From an uncultured Actinomycetes bacterium (GTDB taxonomy: Bacteria > Actinomycetota > Actinomycetes > S36-B12): DNA of 37,968 nt. Below, one piece after another: positions 22,282-31,185 of this stretch. The notes beneath the pieces are model-generated. The model was given only the letters and a program-made list of their open reading frames with translations. It was not told the origin of the DNA and did no database searches. Every line of letters starts with the position of its first letter. Position 1 is the first letter of the stretch. Location of the stretch: the NCBI GenBank assembly GCA_903832025.1, contig CAIKZY010000152.1:1-37968 (forward strand). The letters are read 5' to 3'. A program made the translations under genes and the position numbers.

Positions 22282-23880
22282 ATGCCCGCGGCCGACAAGG
22301 CGTTCTACGTCACCACACCGATCTACTACGTCAATGACGCTCCGCACATCGGTCACGCCTACACCAGCACCGCCGGTGATGTCCTGACGCGCTGGCATCG
22401 TCAGCGCGGGGAGCACGTGTGGTACCTCACCGGTGTCGATGAGCACGGCACCAAAGTGGAGCGGGCAGCAGCAGCCGGGGGGGTCAGTCCGCAGGAATGG
22501 GTGGACACCCTGGTTGCCCGCGACTGGCTGCCGGTGCTGCACACCATTGACGCAGCCAACGACGACTTCATCCGCACCACATCTGAGCGGCACGTGCTTG
22601 GCGTGCAGCGGTTTTGGGAGGTACTGCGCGAGAACGGCTACTTGTTCCCGGCGCCGTATCAGGGCTTCTACTGTGTGGGATGCGAGGAGTTCAAGCTCGC
22701 CGGCGATCTGGTCGACGGGGACGGTGAGTTCGTCGGTCACAAGGTGTGCCCGATTCACGGTCGCCCGGTGGAGGAGCTGGAGGAGGAGAACTGGTTCTTC
22801 CGTCTCACCGCCTTCACCGATGCGCTCATTGCGCACTACGAGGCCAATCCACAGGCCATTCGGCCGGCCAGTGCCTACAACGAGGTCATGAGCTTCCTGC
22901 GACAAGGACTTGTCGACATCTCGATGTCGCGATCCAGTGTTGGCTGGGGAATCGCGCTGCCATGGGACCCCAATCAAGTGGTGTACGTGTGGTTTGACGC
23001 CCTGTTGAACTACGCGACCGCTGTGGGATACGGGGAGCCGGCCGACAGCGAGCTCGGTCAGCGCTTTGCGCACACATGGCCAGCCGACGTGCACCTTGTG
23101 GGCAAGGACATCCTTCGCTTCCATGCCGTCTACTGGCCGGCCATGCTGCTGGCAGCAGGCCTCCCGTTGCCCGGGACGGTCTTCGCGCACGGCTGGCTGC
23201 TGGTCGGCGGGGAGAAGATGAGCAAAACCAAGCTCACCGGCATCGCCCCATCCCAGATCATCGACACCTTCGGATCCGATGCGTTTCGCTACTACTTCCT
23301 GCGCGCGATCGCCTTCGGCAACGACGGGTCGTTCTCGTGGGAGGACATGTCCGCTCGGTACACCGCCGAGCTGGCCAACGGCCTGGGCAATCTGGCCGCA
23401 CGGGCAACGGCAATGGTGGGCAAGTACTGCCAGGGCGCGTTACCGGCAGCAGTCCAGATCGGTCCTGCCGAGCAGGTGCTGATCGATGCGGCGGCGCGGG
23501 CGGCCACCGGTGCCGACGCATGCATGCTGGAACTGGACTTTGCCGGCGGAATCGCCGAAGTGCGGGCGTTCGTGGAACTGGTCAATGGCTACATCACCGA
23601 ACAGGCACCGTGGGTCCTGGCAAAGGATCCGGCCAATGACGGGCGATTGCACACGGTGTTGAACACCGTGTGTGAGTCGCTGCGCATCATGGCCGTGCTG
23701 TACAACCCGGTGATGCCCAAGGCCATGTCCAGCCTGTGGGAGCAACTGGGCGCGCAGCAGGCGTTGGGTCACCTCGCCGATCAGCGCATCGCCACTGTCG
23801 CCACGTGGGGACAACTCCCGGCAGGAACGCAGGTCACCAAGGGCGAACCGCTCTTCCCGCGCATCGAGGACGTGACCTGA
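22282..23880 (+). CDS. metG: Methionyl-tRNA synthetase
   Basis: This 532-residue class I synthetase charges tRNA-Met. HIGH is at 22-25 in NDAPHIGHAYTST. A zinc-knuckle region with CVGCEEF and CPIHGRP lies in the connective domain. KMSKT is at 312-316 in GGEKMSKTKLTG. The anticodon-binding helical domain follows (about 370-520, with NGLGNLAARATAMVGKY). There is no C-terminal tRNA-binding extension, which fits the shorter actinobacterial form. The mRNA appears leaderless. tatD begins directly behind it. Confidence 0.95.
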   Translation: MPAADKAFYVTTPIYYVNDAPHIGHAYTSTAGDVLTRWHRQRGEHVWYLTGVDEHGTKVERAAAAGGVSPQEWVDTLVARDWLPVLHTIDAANDDFIRTTSERHVLGVQRFWEVLRENGYLFPAPYQGFYCVGCEEFKLAGDLVDGDGEFVGHKVCPIHGRPVEELEEENWFFRLTAFTDALIAHYEANPQAIRPASAYNEVMSFLRQGLVDISMSRSSVGWGIALPWDPNQVVYVWFDALLNYATAVGYGEPADSELGQRFAHTWPADVHLVGKDILRFHAVYWPAMLLAAGLPLPGTVFAHGWLLVGGEKMSKTKLTGIAPSQIIDTFGSDAFRYYFLRAIAFGNDGSFSWEDMSARYTAELANGLGNLAARATAMVGKYCQGALPAAVQIGPAEQVLIDAAARAATGADACMLELDFAGGIAEVRAFVELVNGYITEQAPWVLAKDPANDGRLHTVLNTVCESLRIMAVLYNPVMPKAMSSLWEQLGAQQALGHLADQRIATVATWGQLPAGTQVTKGEPLFPRIEDVT

Positions 23881-23881
23881 G

Positions 23882-24727
23882 GTGCTGCAGACACCGCCAG
23901 AGCCCTTGGCCGCACCGGTCATTGACACGCACTGTCATCTGGACATTCGCGATGGCGATCGGCACCCCGGTGCCACGGCGGACCCTGACGACCTGCTCGC
24001 TGCGGCAAGTGCGGTGGGCGTGCAGGGCGTGGTTCAGATCGGCTGTGACGTGGAATCTGCCCGCTGGTCAGTGCAGATCGCTCAGTCACGGCCGTGGGTG
24101 GTAGCAGGAGTGGCACTGCATCCCAACGAAGCACCGCGACTGCACGCCGAAGAAGGACGCCCCGCACTGCAAGCCGCGTGGGCGGCTATCAGCGAGCTGG
24201 CTAGGGATCCGAAGGTGCGTGCTATTGGCGAAACCGGATTGGACTACTTCCGCACCGACGAATCCGGCCGGGAAGTCCAGCACGAGTCATTTCGCTGGCA
24301 TATCGCCTTGGCCAAGGAACTGGGCAAGCCCCTGGTCATTCACGATCGGGAGGCCCATGATGACGTCATCAAGATCGTGGAGGAGGAAGGCCAGCCGGAC
24401 ACGGTGGTATTCCATTGCTTCTCCGGTGATGCGCAGATGGCCCGGTACTGCGCAGCCAAGGGCTGGTACATGTCCTTCGCGGGCGTGGTGACCTTCAAGA
24501 ACGCGCAAGGCCTGCGCGATGCGCTTCGGGAGGTCCCCGATGAACTGGTGCTCGTGGAGACCGACGCCCCGTACCTGACCCCGGTTCCATTTCGCGGCAA
24601 GGCCAATGGCTCGTATCTCATGCCGTACACCGTTCGCGCGATGGCCGAGGTGCGCCAGGTCAGCGAGCAGTCCATGGCGCAGACGCTGCAGGCCAACGCC
24701 ATCTCGGTCTTCGGCCCGTTCGGATGA
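23882..24727 (+). CDS. TatD-family metal-dependent hydrolase (YcfH type)
   Basis: The protein has 281 residues. TatD-type amidohydrolases are TIM-barrel metal enzymes with DNase activity reported for several members. Metal ligands are visible: DTHCHLDI (H17, H19), GETGLDYFR (about 113-121), [10 protein letters not shown] (about 152-161), VFHCFSGD (about 176-183) and [10 protein letters not shown] (about 224-233). The GTG start lies one base after the metG stop, with GAGGA about 11 bases upstream. The stop overlaps the rsmA start (ATGA). The metG-tatD-rsmA order is the common actinobacterial one; rpfB, often found between tatD and rsmA, is missing. Confidence 0.9.
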   Translation: MLQTPPEPLAAPVIDTHCHLDIRDGDRHPGATADPDDLLAAASAVGVQGVVQIGCDVESARWSVQIAQSRPWVVAGVALHPNEAPRLHAEEGRPALQAAWAAISELARDPKVRAIGETGLDYFRTDESGREVQHESFRWHIALAKELGKPLVIHDREAHDDVIKIVEEEGQPDTVVFHCFSGDAQMARYCAAKGWYMSFAGVVTFKNAQGLRDALREVPDELVLVETDAPYLTPVPFRGKANGSYLMPYTVRAMAEVRQVSEQSMAQTLQANAISVFGPFG

Positions 24728-25581
24728 CGCAGTTGCTTGGAGCACGCGAGGTTCGGGAGTTGGCGCAATCCCTGGGCCTGCGTCCGACGAAGAAGCTGGG
24801 ACAGAACTTCGTCATCGATCCCAACACGGTGGAAGCCATCGTGCGTGCAGCGGGAGTGGGTGCAACCGATCGCGTCCTGGAAGTCGGACCTGGGCTAGGG
24901 TCTTTGACCTTGGCATTGCTGCAGCAGGTTCACAAAGTCATCGCCATTGAGATTGACCCGGTCCTGGCCGGGCAGTTGCCGATCACGATCGCCGCTCACA
25001 TGCCACAGCGCGCCGCGATGCTGACGTTGATGCAGGCGGATGCAATGCACGTGGATCACGTACCCGACGAGCCCACCGCGTTGGTGGCGAACCTGCCGTA
25101 CAACGTGTCTGTTCCGGTATTGCTGCACCTGCTGGATGCCGTGCCCACGATTACCACCGCCTTGGTCATGGTCCAGCGTGAGGTCGCTGAACGACTAGCC
25201 GCAGATCCAGGCAGTCGCACGTACGGCATCCCCAGCCTCAAGGCCCGCTGGTACGGCGCGGTGCGCCTGGCGGGACATATCGGCCGCAACGTGTTCTGGC
25301 CCGAACCCAATGTCGACTCCGCCCTGGTGCGTATTGATCGTGGCACCACGCCGGAAAGCACCAGCGGGCGACAGTGGGTGTTCACGGTGATTGATGCGGC
25401 ATTCGCGCAGCGGCGCAAGGCACTGCGCGGCGCCTTGTCGCAACTGGCGGGTACCGCAACCGTGGCAGAGACGGCGTTGCGCGAAGCCGGCATCGATCCA
25501 ACTCGGCGTGGTGAATTGCTGACCCTGGCGGAGTTCGTGTCGCTGGCAGATGCCTTGGCCCGTTGCCGTGGGCGGGTGTGA
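24724..25581 (+). CDS. rsmA: 16S rRNA (adenine(1518)/adenine(1519)-N6)-dimethyltransferase
   Basis: The 285-residue enzyme (KsgA) dimethylates two adenines in the 3'-terminal hairpin of 16S rRNA during late 30S assembly. SAM-binding motif I is [15 protein letters not shown] (about 49-63). The catalytic motif IV is [11 protein letters not shown] (about 121-131). GQNFVIDP precedes motif I and [11 protein letters not shown] follows motif IV. A C-terminal helical domain (about 200-285) is complete. ATGA overlap with tatD indicates coupling. ispE follows 26 bases later with its own promoter. Confidence 0.94.
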   Translation: MTQLLGAREVRELAQSLGLRPTKKLGQNFVIDPNTVEAIVRAAGVGATDRVLEVGPGLGSLTLALLQQVHKVIAIEIDPVLAGQLPITIAAHMPQRAAMLTLMQADAMHVDHVPDEPTALVANLPYNVSVPVLLHLLDAVPTITTALVMVQREVAERLAADPGSRTYGIPSLKARWYGAVRLAGHIGRNVFWPEPNVDSALVRIDRGTTPESTSGRQWVFTVIDAAFAQRRKALRGALSQLAGTATVAETALREAGIDPTRRGELLTLAEFVSLADALARCRGRV

Positions 25582-25595
25582 GCACCGCACCCCCG

Positions 25596-25607
25596 TACGC
25601 TGACCCC
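25596..25607 (+). promoter_or_regulatory. -10 box of leaderless ispE
   Basis: TACGCT (25596-25601) is followed by six bases and ATG 25608. This decides the start over the longer frame from 25563. Confidence 0.6.
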
Positions 25608-26516
25608 ATGGAGTCGGTGACCGTGCGCGTCCCGGCAAAGGTCAATCTGGAATTGGCCGTCGGGCCGGTTCGTGCCGACGCGTACCACGAACTAGCCACG
25701 GTGTTCCACGCGGTCACCCTGTTCGATCACGTACGTGTTGCTGCCGCGGCACCGGGCAGCGGCATCGCCCTGACGATCTCCGGTGAAGGCGCGACGACGT
25801 TGCCGGTGGACTCCAGCAACCTGGCTGCCCAGGCTGTTGCGCTCCTTGCCCGTCACGCTGGACTGTCCCCTGATGTCGCGGTGCACCTGGAAAAGGGCAT
25901 ACCTGTCGCCGGTGGCATGGCTGGAGGCAGTGCCGATGCCGCCGGAGCGCTGCTGGCATGCCAGGTGCTGTGGGGACTGGGCACATCGCGCGATGACCTG
26001 ATGCCCCTGGCGGCACAGTTGGGCTCGGATGTGCCATTCGCCTTGCATGGTGGCACAGCGATTGGCACAGGTCGCGGTGAGCACCTGACTGCGGTCCTGG
26101 CGCGGGGAGAGCTGCACTGGGTGTTTGCCCTGGCCGAGGGCGGGCTGTCGACTCCGGCGGTGTATCAGCAGTGCGACGTCTTGCGTGGTGATCTGCGCAT
26201 CGATCCACCGCAGGTATCGGACATGCTCATGCATGGACTGCGCATCGGTGATGCGCACACGGTCGCCGGTGCCTTGCGCAACGACCTGCAACCAGCGGCA
26301 GTGTCGCTGCGTCCTGGCCTTGCCCGGGTCCTGGAAGCGGGAAGTGAACTGGGCGCACTTGCCGGCATCGTGTCAGGAAGCGGACCGACGTGCGCCTTCC
26401 TGGCCCGCGATGGCAGCCACGCGTTGGACATTGCGGTGGCACTGATGTCGGCCGGAGTATGTCGAACCGTCAAGACCGCACAGGGCCCGGCCGGTGGGGC
26501 CAAGGTGGTCAGTTAG
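25608..26516 (+). CDS. ispE: 4-diphosphocytidyl-2-C-methyl-D-erythritol kinase
   Basis: This 302-residue GHMP kinase phosphorylates CDP-methylerythritol in the MEP pathway to isoprenoids. [11 protein letters not shown] (about 9-19) is the first GHMP motif, and the ATP loop is [19 protein letters not shown] (about 102-120). [21 protein letters not shown] (about 140-160) and the C-terminal [11 protein letters not shown] (about 255-265) complete the family pattern. The start is set by the -10 box six bases upstream. The stop overlaps the convergent TetR gene by four bases (TTAG). Confidence 0.93.
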   Translation: MESVTVRVPAKVNLELAVGPVRADAYHELATVFHAVTLFDHVRVAAAAPGSGIALTISGEGATTLPVDSSNLAAQAVALLARHAGLSPDVAVHLEKGIPVAGGMAGGSADAAGALLACQVLWGLGTSRDDLMPLAAQLGSDVPFALHGGTAIGTGRGEHLTAVLARGELHWVFALAEGGLSTPAVYQQCDVLRGDLRIDPPQVSDMLMHGLRIGDAHTVAGALRNDLQPAAVSLRPGLARVLEAGSELGALAGIVSGSGPTCAFLARDGSHALDIAVALMSAGVCRTVKTAQGPAGGAKVVS

Positions 26517-27223
26517 CGCTTGCGCATGAGCAGGTCGGGCTTGGCTTCCATGTGCGCCAGTCCGTTCCAGGCCAGGTTGACCATGTGCGCAACGACATCA
26601 TCCTTTTTCGGCTTGCGAACGTCCAGCCACCACTGACCGGTCAGCACAACCATGCCGACCAGCATTTGCGAGTACATGCGAGCCAGCTTCTTGTCCATCT
26701 TGTGGGCGGCGAACTCGTTGGCCAGCAAGTGCTCGACTTGTGCGGCCACGTCAATGATCAGGCTGGCAAACGTGCCCGACGTCTGCGAAATCGGGGAGTC
26801 GCGCACCAGGATGCGAAAGCCGTCGGGATAGGCATCGATGTAATCGAACAGCGCCATACCGGCTTGCTCCAGGAGCAATCTCGGATTGGATCCATGGAGG
26901 GCATCCTCGAACGACCGCAGCAGATAGTTCATCTCGCGATCGACCAGAACCGCATACAGCCCTTCCTTGCCGCCGAAGTGCTCGTAGACCACGGGCTTGG
27001 AGACATTGGCCTTATTGGCGATCTCCTCCACGCTGACTGCCTCGAACCCCTTGTCGGCAAACAGCTTTCGACCGACGTCCAGCAACTGCTCCCGGCGCTC
27101 CTGGCCGCTCATGCGAACCCGAGCGTCAGCGGCCCGTCGAACCGCGTCACGTCGTGCGACGCTGCTGATGTCAGTGACGTTGTCGGCGTCGTCCGGCTCC
27201 AACACCTCGATCACGGTGGTCAT
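26513..27223 (-). CDS. TetR-family transcriptional regulator
   Basis: The protein has 236 residues. After an N-terminal extension of about 38 residues the helix-turn-helix domain is [53 protein letters not shown] (about 41-93). The remaining helical part is the ligand-binding and dimer domain. The ATG at 27223 lies five bases behind the desaturase stop, so the two form an operon; this favours control of membrane fatty-acid desaturation and of itself. The likely operator is the tandem repeat at 28237-28266. A TetR gene (Rv1019) next to glmU and mfd in mycobacteria may be the counterpart. The ligand is unknown, possibly an acyl-CoA. Confidence 0.87.
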   Translation of the reverse strand: MTTVIEVLEPDDADNVTDISSVARRDAVRRAADARVRMSGQERREQLLDVGRKLFADKGFEAVSVEEIANKANVSKPVVYEHFGGKEGLYAVLVDREMNYLLRSFEDALHGSNPRLLLEQAGMALFDYIDAYPDGFRILVRDSPISQTSGTFASLIIDVAAQVEHLLANEFAAHKMDKKLARMYSQMLVGMVVLTGQWWLDVRKPKKDDVVAHMVNLAWNGLAHMEAKPDLLMRKR

Positions 27224-27228
27224 GCAGG

Positions 27229-28206
27229 TCAGTTCGCCCGAGCCGGGTGGAACTTGCGCAGCCGGTGGGCCTGGGACGGATCGATGAGCTTGCGCACCAG
27301 GCGATCGTGCTTGGGCCAGCGCACATCGGTGGCCAGGCCGGTCTTCTCCAGCACTCGGATGAATGATGCGCTCATGTCCACCTGGCCCTTGAACACCCCG
27401 TGCCGCGCTGAGGTTGGCTCGGCATGATGCAGGCTGTGCCATGACTCGCCCATGGATGGAATTGCCAGCCACCACACGTTGGAGGACAGGTCGCGGGAGT
27501 TGAACGGCCGCTTGCCAAAGACGTGGCAGATCGAGTTGATCGACCAGGTGACGTGATGGACCAGGGCAATGCGAATCAGTCCGCCCCAGAAGAAGCCGGT
27601 CAATGCCCCCATCCACGACCAGGTGAGCAGTCCACCCAGTAGTGCCGGCAACAGCAGTGAGGCGGTCACGATCAGGGGGAATGCGCGCGAGATGCGCTGC
27701 ACGTCAGGGTCGTTGGCGATGTCGGGTGCGTACTTCTCCGGAGCCGTCTGCTCCTCGGAGAACAACCAGCCCATATGAGCCCAGTACAGGCCCTTTGCCA
27801 CCGCACGCTTGCTGGTGCCAAATCGCCATGGCGAGTGCGGATCGCCGACTTCATCGGAGAACTGGTGATGCTTGCGGTGATCGGCGACCCATTGGGAGAG
27901 CGAGCCTTCCAACGCCAGTGAACCGGCAATGCCCAAGGTGTACTTCATGAAGCGATTGGTCTTGAACGATCCATGCGTGAAGTGGCGATGGAATCCCACG
28001 GTGATGCCCGCGGCGGTAACGGCCCAGAACAGCAGCACGATGAACAGGTCGCTCCAGCCGACGAACCCACCCCACGCCAGCGGGATTGCGGCGATGACCG
28101 CAAGCAGCGGGATAATGATGAAGATTGCGATCGTGACGCGCATTGCTTGGCTGACGTAATTCTCGTCAGCCGCCGCAGCGGTATTGGTGGGTTGGGCGAG
28201 GTCCAT
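27229..28206 (-). CDS. Acyl-CoA / fatty-acid desaturase (delta-9 type, DesA3/OLE1-like)
   Basis: This 325-residue di-iron membrane enzyme should introduce a cis double bond into acyl chains. All three histidine boxes are present: HRHFTH (about 74-79), HRKHH (about 111-115) and the C-terminal WHSLHHAEP (HxxHH, about 255-263). An extra NSICHVFGKR element matches acyl-CoA desaturases. Four helices flank the boxes. The ATG has AAGGAGAG just upstream. Electron supply (an oxidoreductase) is not encoded nearby. It is the first gene of an operon with the TetR regulator, which probably represses both. Confidence 0.9.
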   Translation of the reverse strand: MDLAQPTNTAAAADENYVSQAMRVTIAIFIIIPLLAVIAAIPLAWGGFVGWSDLFIVLLFWAVTAAGITVGFHRHFTHGSFKTNRFMKYTLGIAGSLALEGSLSQWVADHRKHHQFSDEVGDPHSPWRFGTSKRAVAKGLYWAHMGWLFSEEQTAPEKYAPDIANDPDVQRISRAFPLIVTASLLLPALLGGLLTWSWMGALTGFFWGGLIRIALVHHVTWSINSICHVFGKRPFNSRDLSSNVWWLAIPSMGESWHSLHHAEPTSARHGVFKGQVDMSASFIRVLEKTGLATDVRWPKHDRLVRKLIDPSQAHRLRKFHPARAN

Positions 28207-28235
28207 GACTCTCCTTTTCGAGGCAGCGACAACTA

Positions 28236-28267
28236 CCTACGGTTCCGTAACCTACGCTACCGTAACC
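28236..28267 (-). promoter_or_regulatory. Tandem 15-bp repeat operator upstream of the desaturase-TetR operon
   Basis: Two adjacent copies, CTACGGTTCCGTAAC (28237-28251) and CTACGCTACCGTAAC (28252-28266), agree at 13 of 15 bases. Each is partly self-complementary (TACGG..CCGTA and TACG....CGTA). It lies 30-60 bases before the desaturase ATG, where promoter elements should be. This is a natural target for the co-encoded TetR protein. No unambiguous -10 or -35 could be assigned. Confidence 0.65.
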
Positions 28268-28320
28268 TCCCCTGTCCAGTCGAACGCGCCGATCATCTAG
28301 CCTTGACCACTGCATTGCAG

Positions 28321-28391
28321 TCCCGGGTCGTCTAGCGGCAGGACAGCGGACTTTGAATCCGTCAACGGTGGTTCGATCCCACCCCCGGGAG
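28321..28391 (+). tRNA. tRNA-Gln (anticodon TTG)
   Basis: Acceptor TCCCGGG (28321-28327) pairs fully with CCCGGGA (28384-28390); the discriminator is G. The anticodon arm is GCGGA-CTTTGAA-TCCGT, with anticodon TTG reading CAA glutamine codons. The T arm is GGTGG-TTCGATC-CCACC. The CCA end is not encoded. A TAGCCT -10-like box lies at 28298-28303. A 13-base palindrome, ACTGCATTGCAGT (28309-28321), ends on the first tRNA base. Confidence 0.95.
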
Positions 28392-28405
28392 CCTGACTGT
28401 TTCTT

Positions 28406-28427
28406 GGCCGTGCCCGCGGCCACGGCC
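28406..28427 (+). terminator. Hairpin after tRNA-Gln
   Basis: GGCCGTG (28406-28412) and CACGGCC (28421-28427) form a 7-bp stem with an 8-base loop, 15 bases behind the tRNA. Only a short TCTCT follows rather than a T-run, so it may be a weak terminator or a processing signal. Confidence 0.4.
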
Positions 28428-28497
28428 TCTCTGCCGGCACGGCCTGGCCAGGCAGGCAATGGCCTGGCAACCGTCACACCCAGACCGCATTCCTGGG

Positions 28498-28551
28498 TAG
28501 GGTTGCAGTCTTCCCCGCTCGGCCCTGTTCGTCGTGCCCATCGGAGGTAGC
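28498..28551 (+). promoter_or_regulatory. glmU promoter -10 and ribosome binding site
   Basis: TAGGGT (28498-28503) is a -10-like box giving a leader of about 40 bases. GGAGGT (28543-28548) lies just before GTG 28552 and decides that start over an in-frame GTG at 28534. Confidence 0.45.
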
Positions 28552-30033
28552 GTGACCACCACTGCGGTGCAGCATCCCTCAGTCGTCATCATCCTGGCCG
28601 CCGGCGAGGGCAAGCGGATGAAGTCATCCCTGCCCAAGGTCTTGCACCCGATTGCCGGTCGCACGCTGCTTGGCCATGTGCTGGGAGCGGCAGCAACCCT
28701 GGAGCCGGCACAGGTCGTGGTCGTGGTCGGCCATGGTCGTGAGCACGTTGTCGCTCACCTGGCTGAGGTTGCACCCTGGGCGATGACCGTGGTTCAAGCA
28801 GAGCAACGCGGCACCGGCCATGCGGTTCGCATCGCCCTGGCCGAGGTCCGGGCGCAGGGGATACCGATTGACCACGCACCGGTGGTCGTGCTCACCGCCG
28901 ACACCCCACTGCTGACCGGTGACACGTTGATCAGCCTGCTCGACGAACACCAGCGGTCTGGCGCCGTCGCCACCGTCCTGACGGCATCGGTGGACGACCC
29001 CACGGGCTATGGTCGCGTGCTTCGCAACGAGGCCGGCGCGGTCAGCGCCATCGTGGAGCACAAGGATGCCTCCGAGCGGCAGCGCGCAGTCACTGAGGTC
29101 AACTCCGGCATGTATGCCTTCTCCGCCACGCACCTTGATGCGGCATTGCGCAAGATCACCACGAACAATGCCCAGGGTGAGGAGTACCTCACCGACGTCC
29201 TTGGCGTGCTCGATAGCGATGGAATGACCATCAGCGCATCGATGTGCTCCGATCACCGGCAGATCCTTGGCGTCAATGACCGCGTGCAACTGGCCGAAGC
29301 TGCCGCAATCATGCGCGACCGCATCAACGCGCAGTGGATGCGGTCGGGAGTCTCGATCCTGGATTCGGCCACTACATGGCTCGATGTTGACGTGGAGATT
29401 GCCCCGGACGCAGTCATCTTGCCCAACACCACCGTGCGCGGTCCGTCCTCCATCGCGGCCGGTGCCCGGATCGGACCGGGAACCACATTGGCCTCATGCG
29501 AGGTCGGCGAGGGGGCATCGGTGATCCATACCTGGGCAGAGCTGGCCGTGATCGGCGCGCAGGCATCAGTGGGCCCGTTCACGTACCTGCGTCCAGGGGC
29601 GGTCCTGGGGGACAACGCCAAGGCCGGGGCCTACGTGGAGATCAAGAATTCGCGCATCGGCGACGGTGCCAAGGTGCCGCACCTGTCGTACGTCGGAGAT
29701 GCCGACATCGGCGCCGGCACCAACATCGGCGCCGCCACGGTGTTCGTGAATTACGACGGCGTGGCCAAGCACCGCACGGTCGTCGGCGAGCAGGTCCGGA
29801 TCGGCAGCGACACCATGCTCGTGGCTCCGGTCACCGTCGGTGATGGCGCGTACACCGCTGCCGGCTCGGTGATCACCGAGGATGTCCCGCCTGGGGCCAT
29901 GGCGGTGGGCCGTGCTCGCCAGCGCAATGTCGAGGGCTGGGTGCAGCGCAAGCGACCGCAAACGCCATCCGCTGAGGCAGCCCAACACGCCGAGCAGGAC
30001 AATGCCTCCACCAATGATTCAGCGAAGGGATAA
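28552..30033 (+). CDS. glmU: Bifunctional UDP-N-acetylglucosamine pyrophosphorylase / glucosamine-1-phosphate N-acetyltransferase
   Basis: The 493-residue enzyme makes UDP-GlcNAc for peptidoglycan. The uridylyltransferase domain begins with IILAAGEGKRMKSSLPKVLHPIAG (about 13-36), and QRGTGHAVRIAL binds the nucleotide. The acetyltransferase domain (about 255-460) is a left-handed beta-helix of hexapeptide repeats, with TYLRPGAVLGDNAKAGAYVEIKNS and NYDGVAKHRT carrying catalytic-site residues. The C-terminal tail (about 465-493) is polar and variable. The start is set by GGAGGT. prs follows after two bases, forming an operon. Confidence 0.95.
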   Translation: MTTTAVQHPSVVIILAAGEGKRMKSSLPKVLHPIAGRTLLGHVLGAAATLEPAQVVVVVGHGREHVVAHLAEVAPWAMTVVQAEQRGTGHAVRIALAEVRAQGIPIDHAPVVVLTADTPLLTGDTLISLLDEHQRSGAVATVLTASVDDPTGYGRVLRNEAGAVSAIVEHKDASERQRAVTEVNSGMYAFSATHLDAALRKITTNNAQGEEYLTDVLGVLDSDGMTISASMCSDHRQILGVNDRVQLAEAAAIMRDRINAQWMRSGVSILDSATTWLDVDVEIAPDAVILPNTTVRGPSSIAAGARIGPGTTLASCEVGEGASVIHTWAELAVIGAQASVGPFTYLRPGAVLGDNAKAGAYVEIKNSRIGDGAKVPHLSYVGDADIGAGTNIGAATVFVNYDGVAKHRTVVGEQVRIGSDTMLVAPVTVGDGAYTAAGSVITEDVPPGAMAVGRARQRNVEGWVQRKRPQTPSAEAAQHAEQDNASTNDSAKG

Positions 30034-30035
30034 CG

Positions 30036-31031
30036 GTGACCGAGATTACGGCCCCCATTCAGAAGAAGCTCGTCCTGCTCGCGGGACGGTCGCACCCTGA
30101 ATTGGCGAACGCGGTTGCCGATGAACTGGGAATTCCGCTGTCCAAGACGGTGGCCTACGACTTTGCCAACGGCGAGATCTTCGTTCGCTTCGAGGAGTCG
30201 GTGCGCGGTGCCGACGCGTTCGTACTGCAAAGCCACACCACTCCGATCAACACCTGGATCATGGAGCAGCTGATCATGGTCGACGCGCTCAAGCGCGCAT
30301 CGGCCAAGCGCATCAGCGTTATCGTGCCGTTCTACAGATATGCCCGCCAGGACAAGAAGCACCGCGGCCGTGAGCCGATCTCCGCACGCTTGATGGCTGA
30401 CCTGTTCAAGACCGCTGGCGCAGATCGACTGATGACCGTTGACCTGCATACCTCGCAAATCCAGGGATTCTTTGACGGCCCGGTCGATCACTTGTTCTCC
30501 TTGCCGCTCCTGGCCCGCCGCGTGAAGGAAAGCGTCGGTCACGACCGGATCACGGTGGTGTCTCCGGATGCGGGCCGAGTCCGGGTGGCGGAGAAGTGGA
30601 CAGACATCCTTGGCGCACCCCTGGCGATCATTCACAAGCGCCGGGATCCGGATGTCCCCAACCAGGTGAAGGTCCTGGAGGTCGTGGGCGAGGTCGAGGG
30701 CCGGGTGTGCGTGGTCGTTGACGACATGATCGACACCGGCGGCACCATCGTGAAGGCAGCCGAGACGTTGTTCGAGCAGGGAGCCGCGGGCGTCATCGTT
30801 GCCGCGACGCACGCCATCTTGAGTGACCCGGCTCGCGAGCGGCTCCAGAATTCGAATATCTCCGAGGTGATCGTCACCGACACACTGCCGATCGCTGAGC
30901 AGTCCCGATTCCCCAAGCTCACCGTGCTGTCCATTGCGCCGCTGCTGGCCAAGGCAATCACCGAAGTATTCACCGACGGCTCGGTCACCAGCATGTTTGA
31001 CGAGACTCCGGCCCACGAACTGGGGAATTAG
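30036..31031 (+). CDS. prs: Ribose-phosphate pyrophosphokinase (PRPP synthetase)
   Basis: The 331-residue enzyme makes PRPP from ribose-5-phosphate and ATP for purine, pyrimidine, histidine, tryptophan and NAD synthesis, and in Actinobacteria for decaprenyl-phosphoryl-arabinose. Motifs are the flexible catalytic loop RYARQDKKHRGREPISA (about 105-121), DLHTSQIQGFF (about 137-147) and the PRPP loop VCVVVDDMIDTGGTI (about 226-240). GTG 30036 lies two bases after the glmU stop, with GAAGGGA upstream. glmU-prs is a conserved actinobacterial pair. Confidence 0.95.
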   Translation: MTEITAPIQKKLVLLAGRSHPELANAVADELGIPLSKTVAYDFANGEIFVRFEESVRGADAFVLQSHTTPINTWIMEQLIMVDALKRASAKRISVIVPFYRYARQDKKHRGREPISARLMADLFKTAGADRLMTVDLHTSQIQGFFDGPVDHLFSLPLLARRVKESVGHDRITVVSPDAGRVRVAEKWTDILGAPLAIIHKRRDPDVPNQVKVLEVVGEVEGRVCVVVDDMIDTGGTIVKAAETLFEQGAAGVIVAATHAILSDPARERLQNSNISEVIVTDTLPIAEQSRFPKLTVLSIAPLLAKAITEVFTDGSVTSMFDETPAHELGN

Positions 31032-31053
31032 CACCAGGGCTCAAGGGCTGGAT

Positions 31054-31082
31054 TTCCCTCGCGACTGACCGGTCAGTAGACT
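31054..31082 (+). promoter_or_regulatory. rplY promoter with a perfect 14-bp palindrome in the spacer
   Basis: TAGACT (31077-31082) is a typical -10 box. The palindrome ACTGACCGGTCAGT (31064-31077) sits directly upstream and shares its last base with the box, so it occupies the -35/-10 spacer. TTCCCT near 31054 is a poor -35. A regulator bound to the palindrome would control rplY initiation. Palindromes of this size arise by chance about twice per window, so the position is the main argument. Confidence 0.45.
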
Positions 31083-31092
31083 GGGAGCAATT

Positions 31093-31159
31093 CCTCGGCG
31101 AGGGTGTCGCACGCGGCACCGTGATCGACGTGGTCGGCGCCACACGCGCTTTGCCGAGG
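31093..31159 (+). promoter_or_regulatory. Structured 5' leader of rplY
   Basis: The predicted leader is about 97 bases. CCTCGGC (31093-31099) can pair with GCCGAGG (31153-31159) to close a domain with an inner stem GGTG (31103-31106) / CACC (31117-31120). The ribosome site GAGGAG (31172-31177) stays outside. L25 represses its own mRNA in E. coli, so an autoregulatory leader is conceivable; this is an inference from position and pairing only. Confidence 0.35.
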
Positions 31160-31185
31160 TGTCCGACGCACGAGGAGAAGTAACA

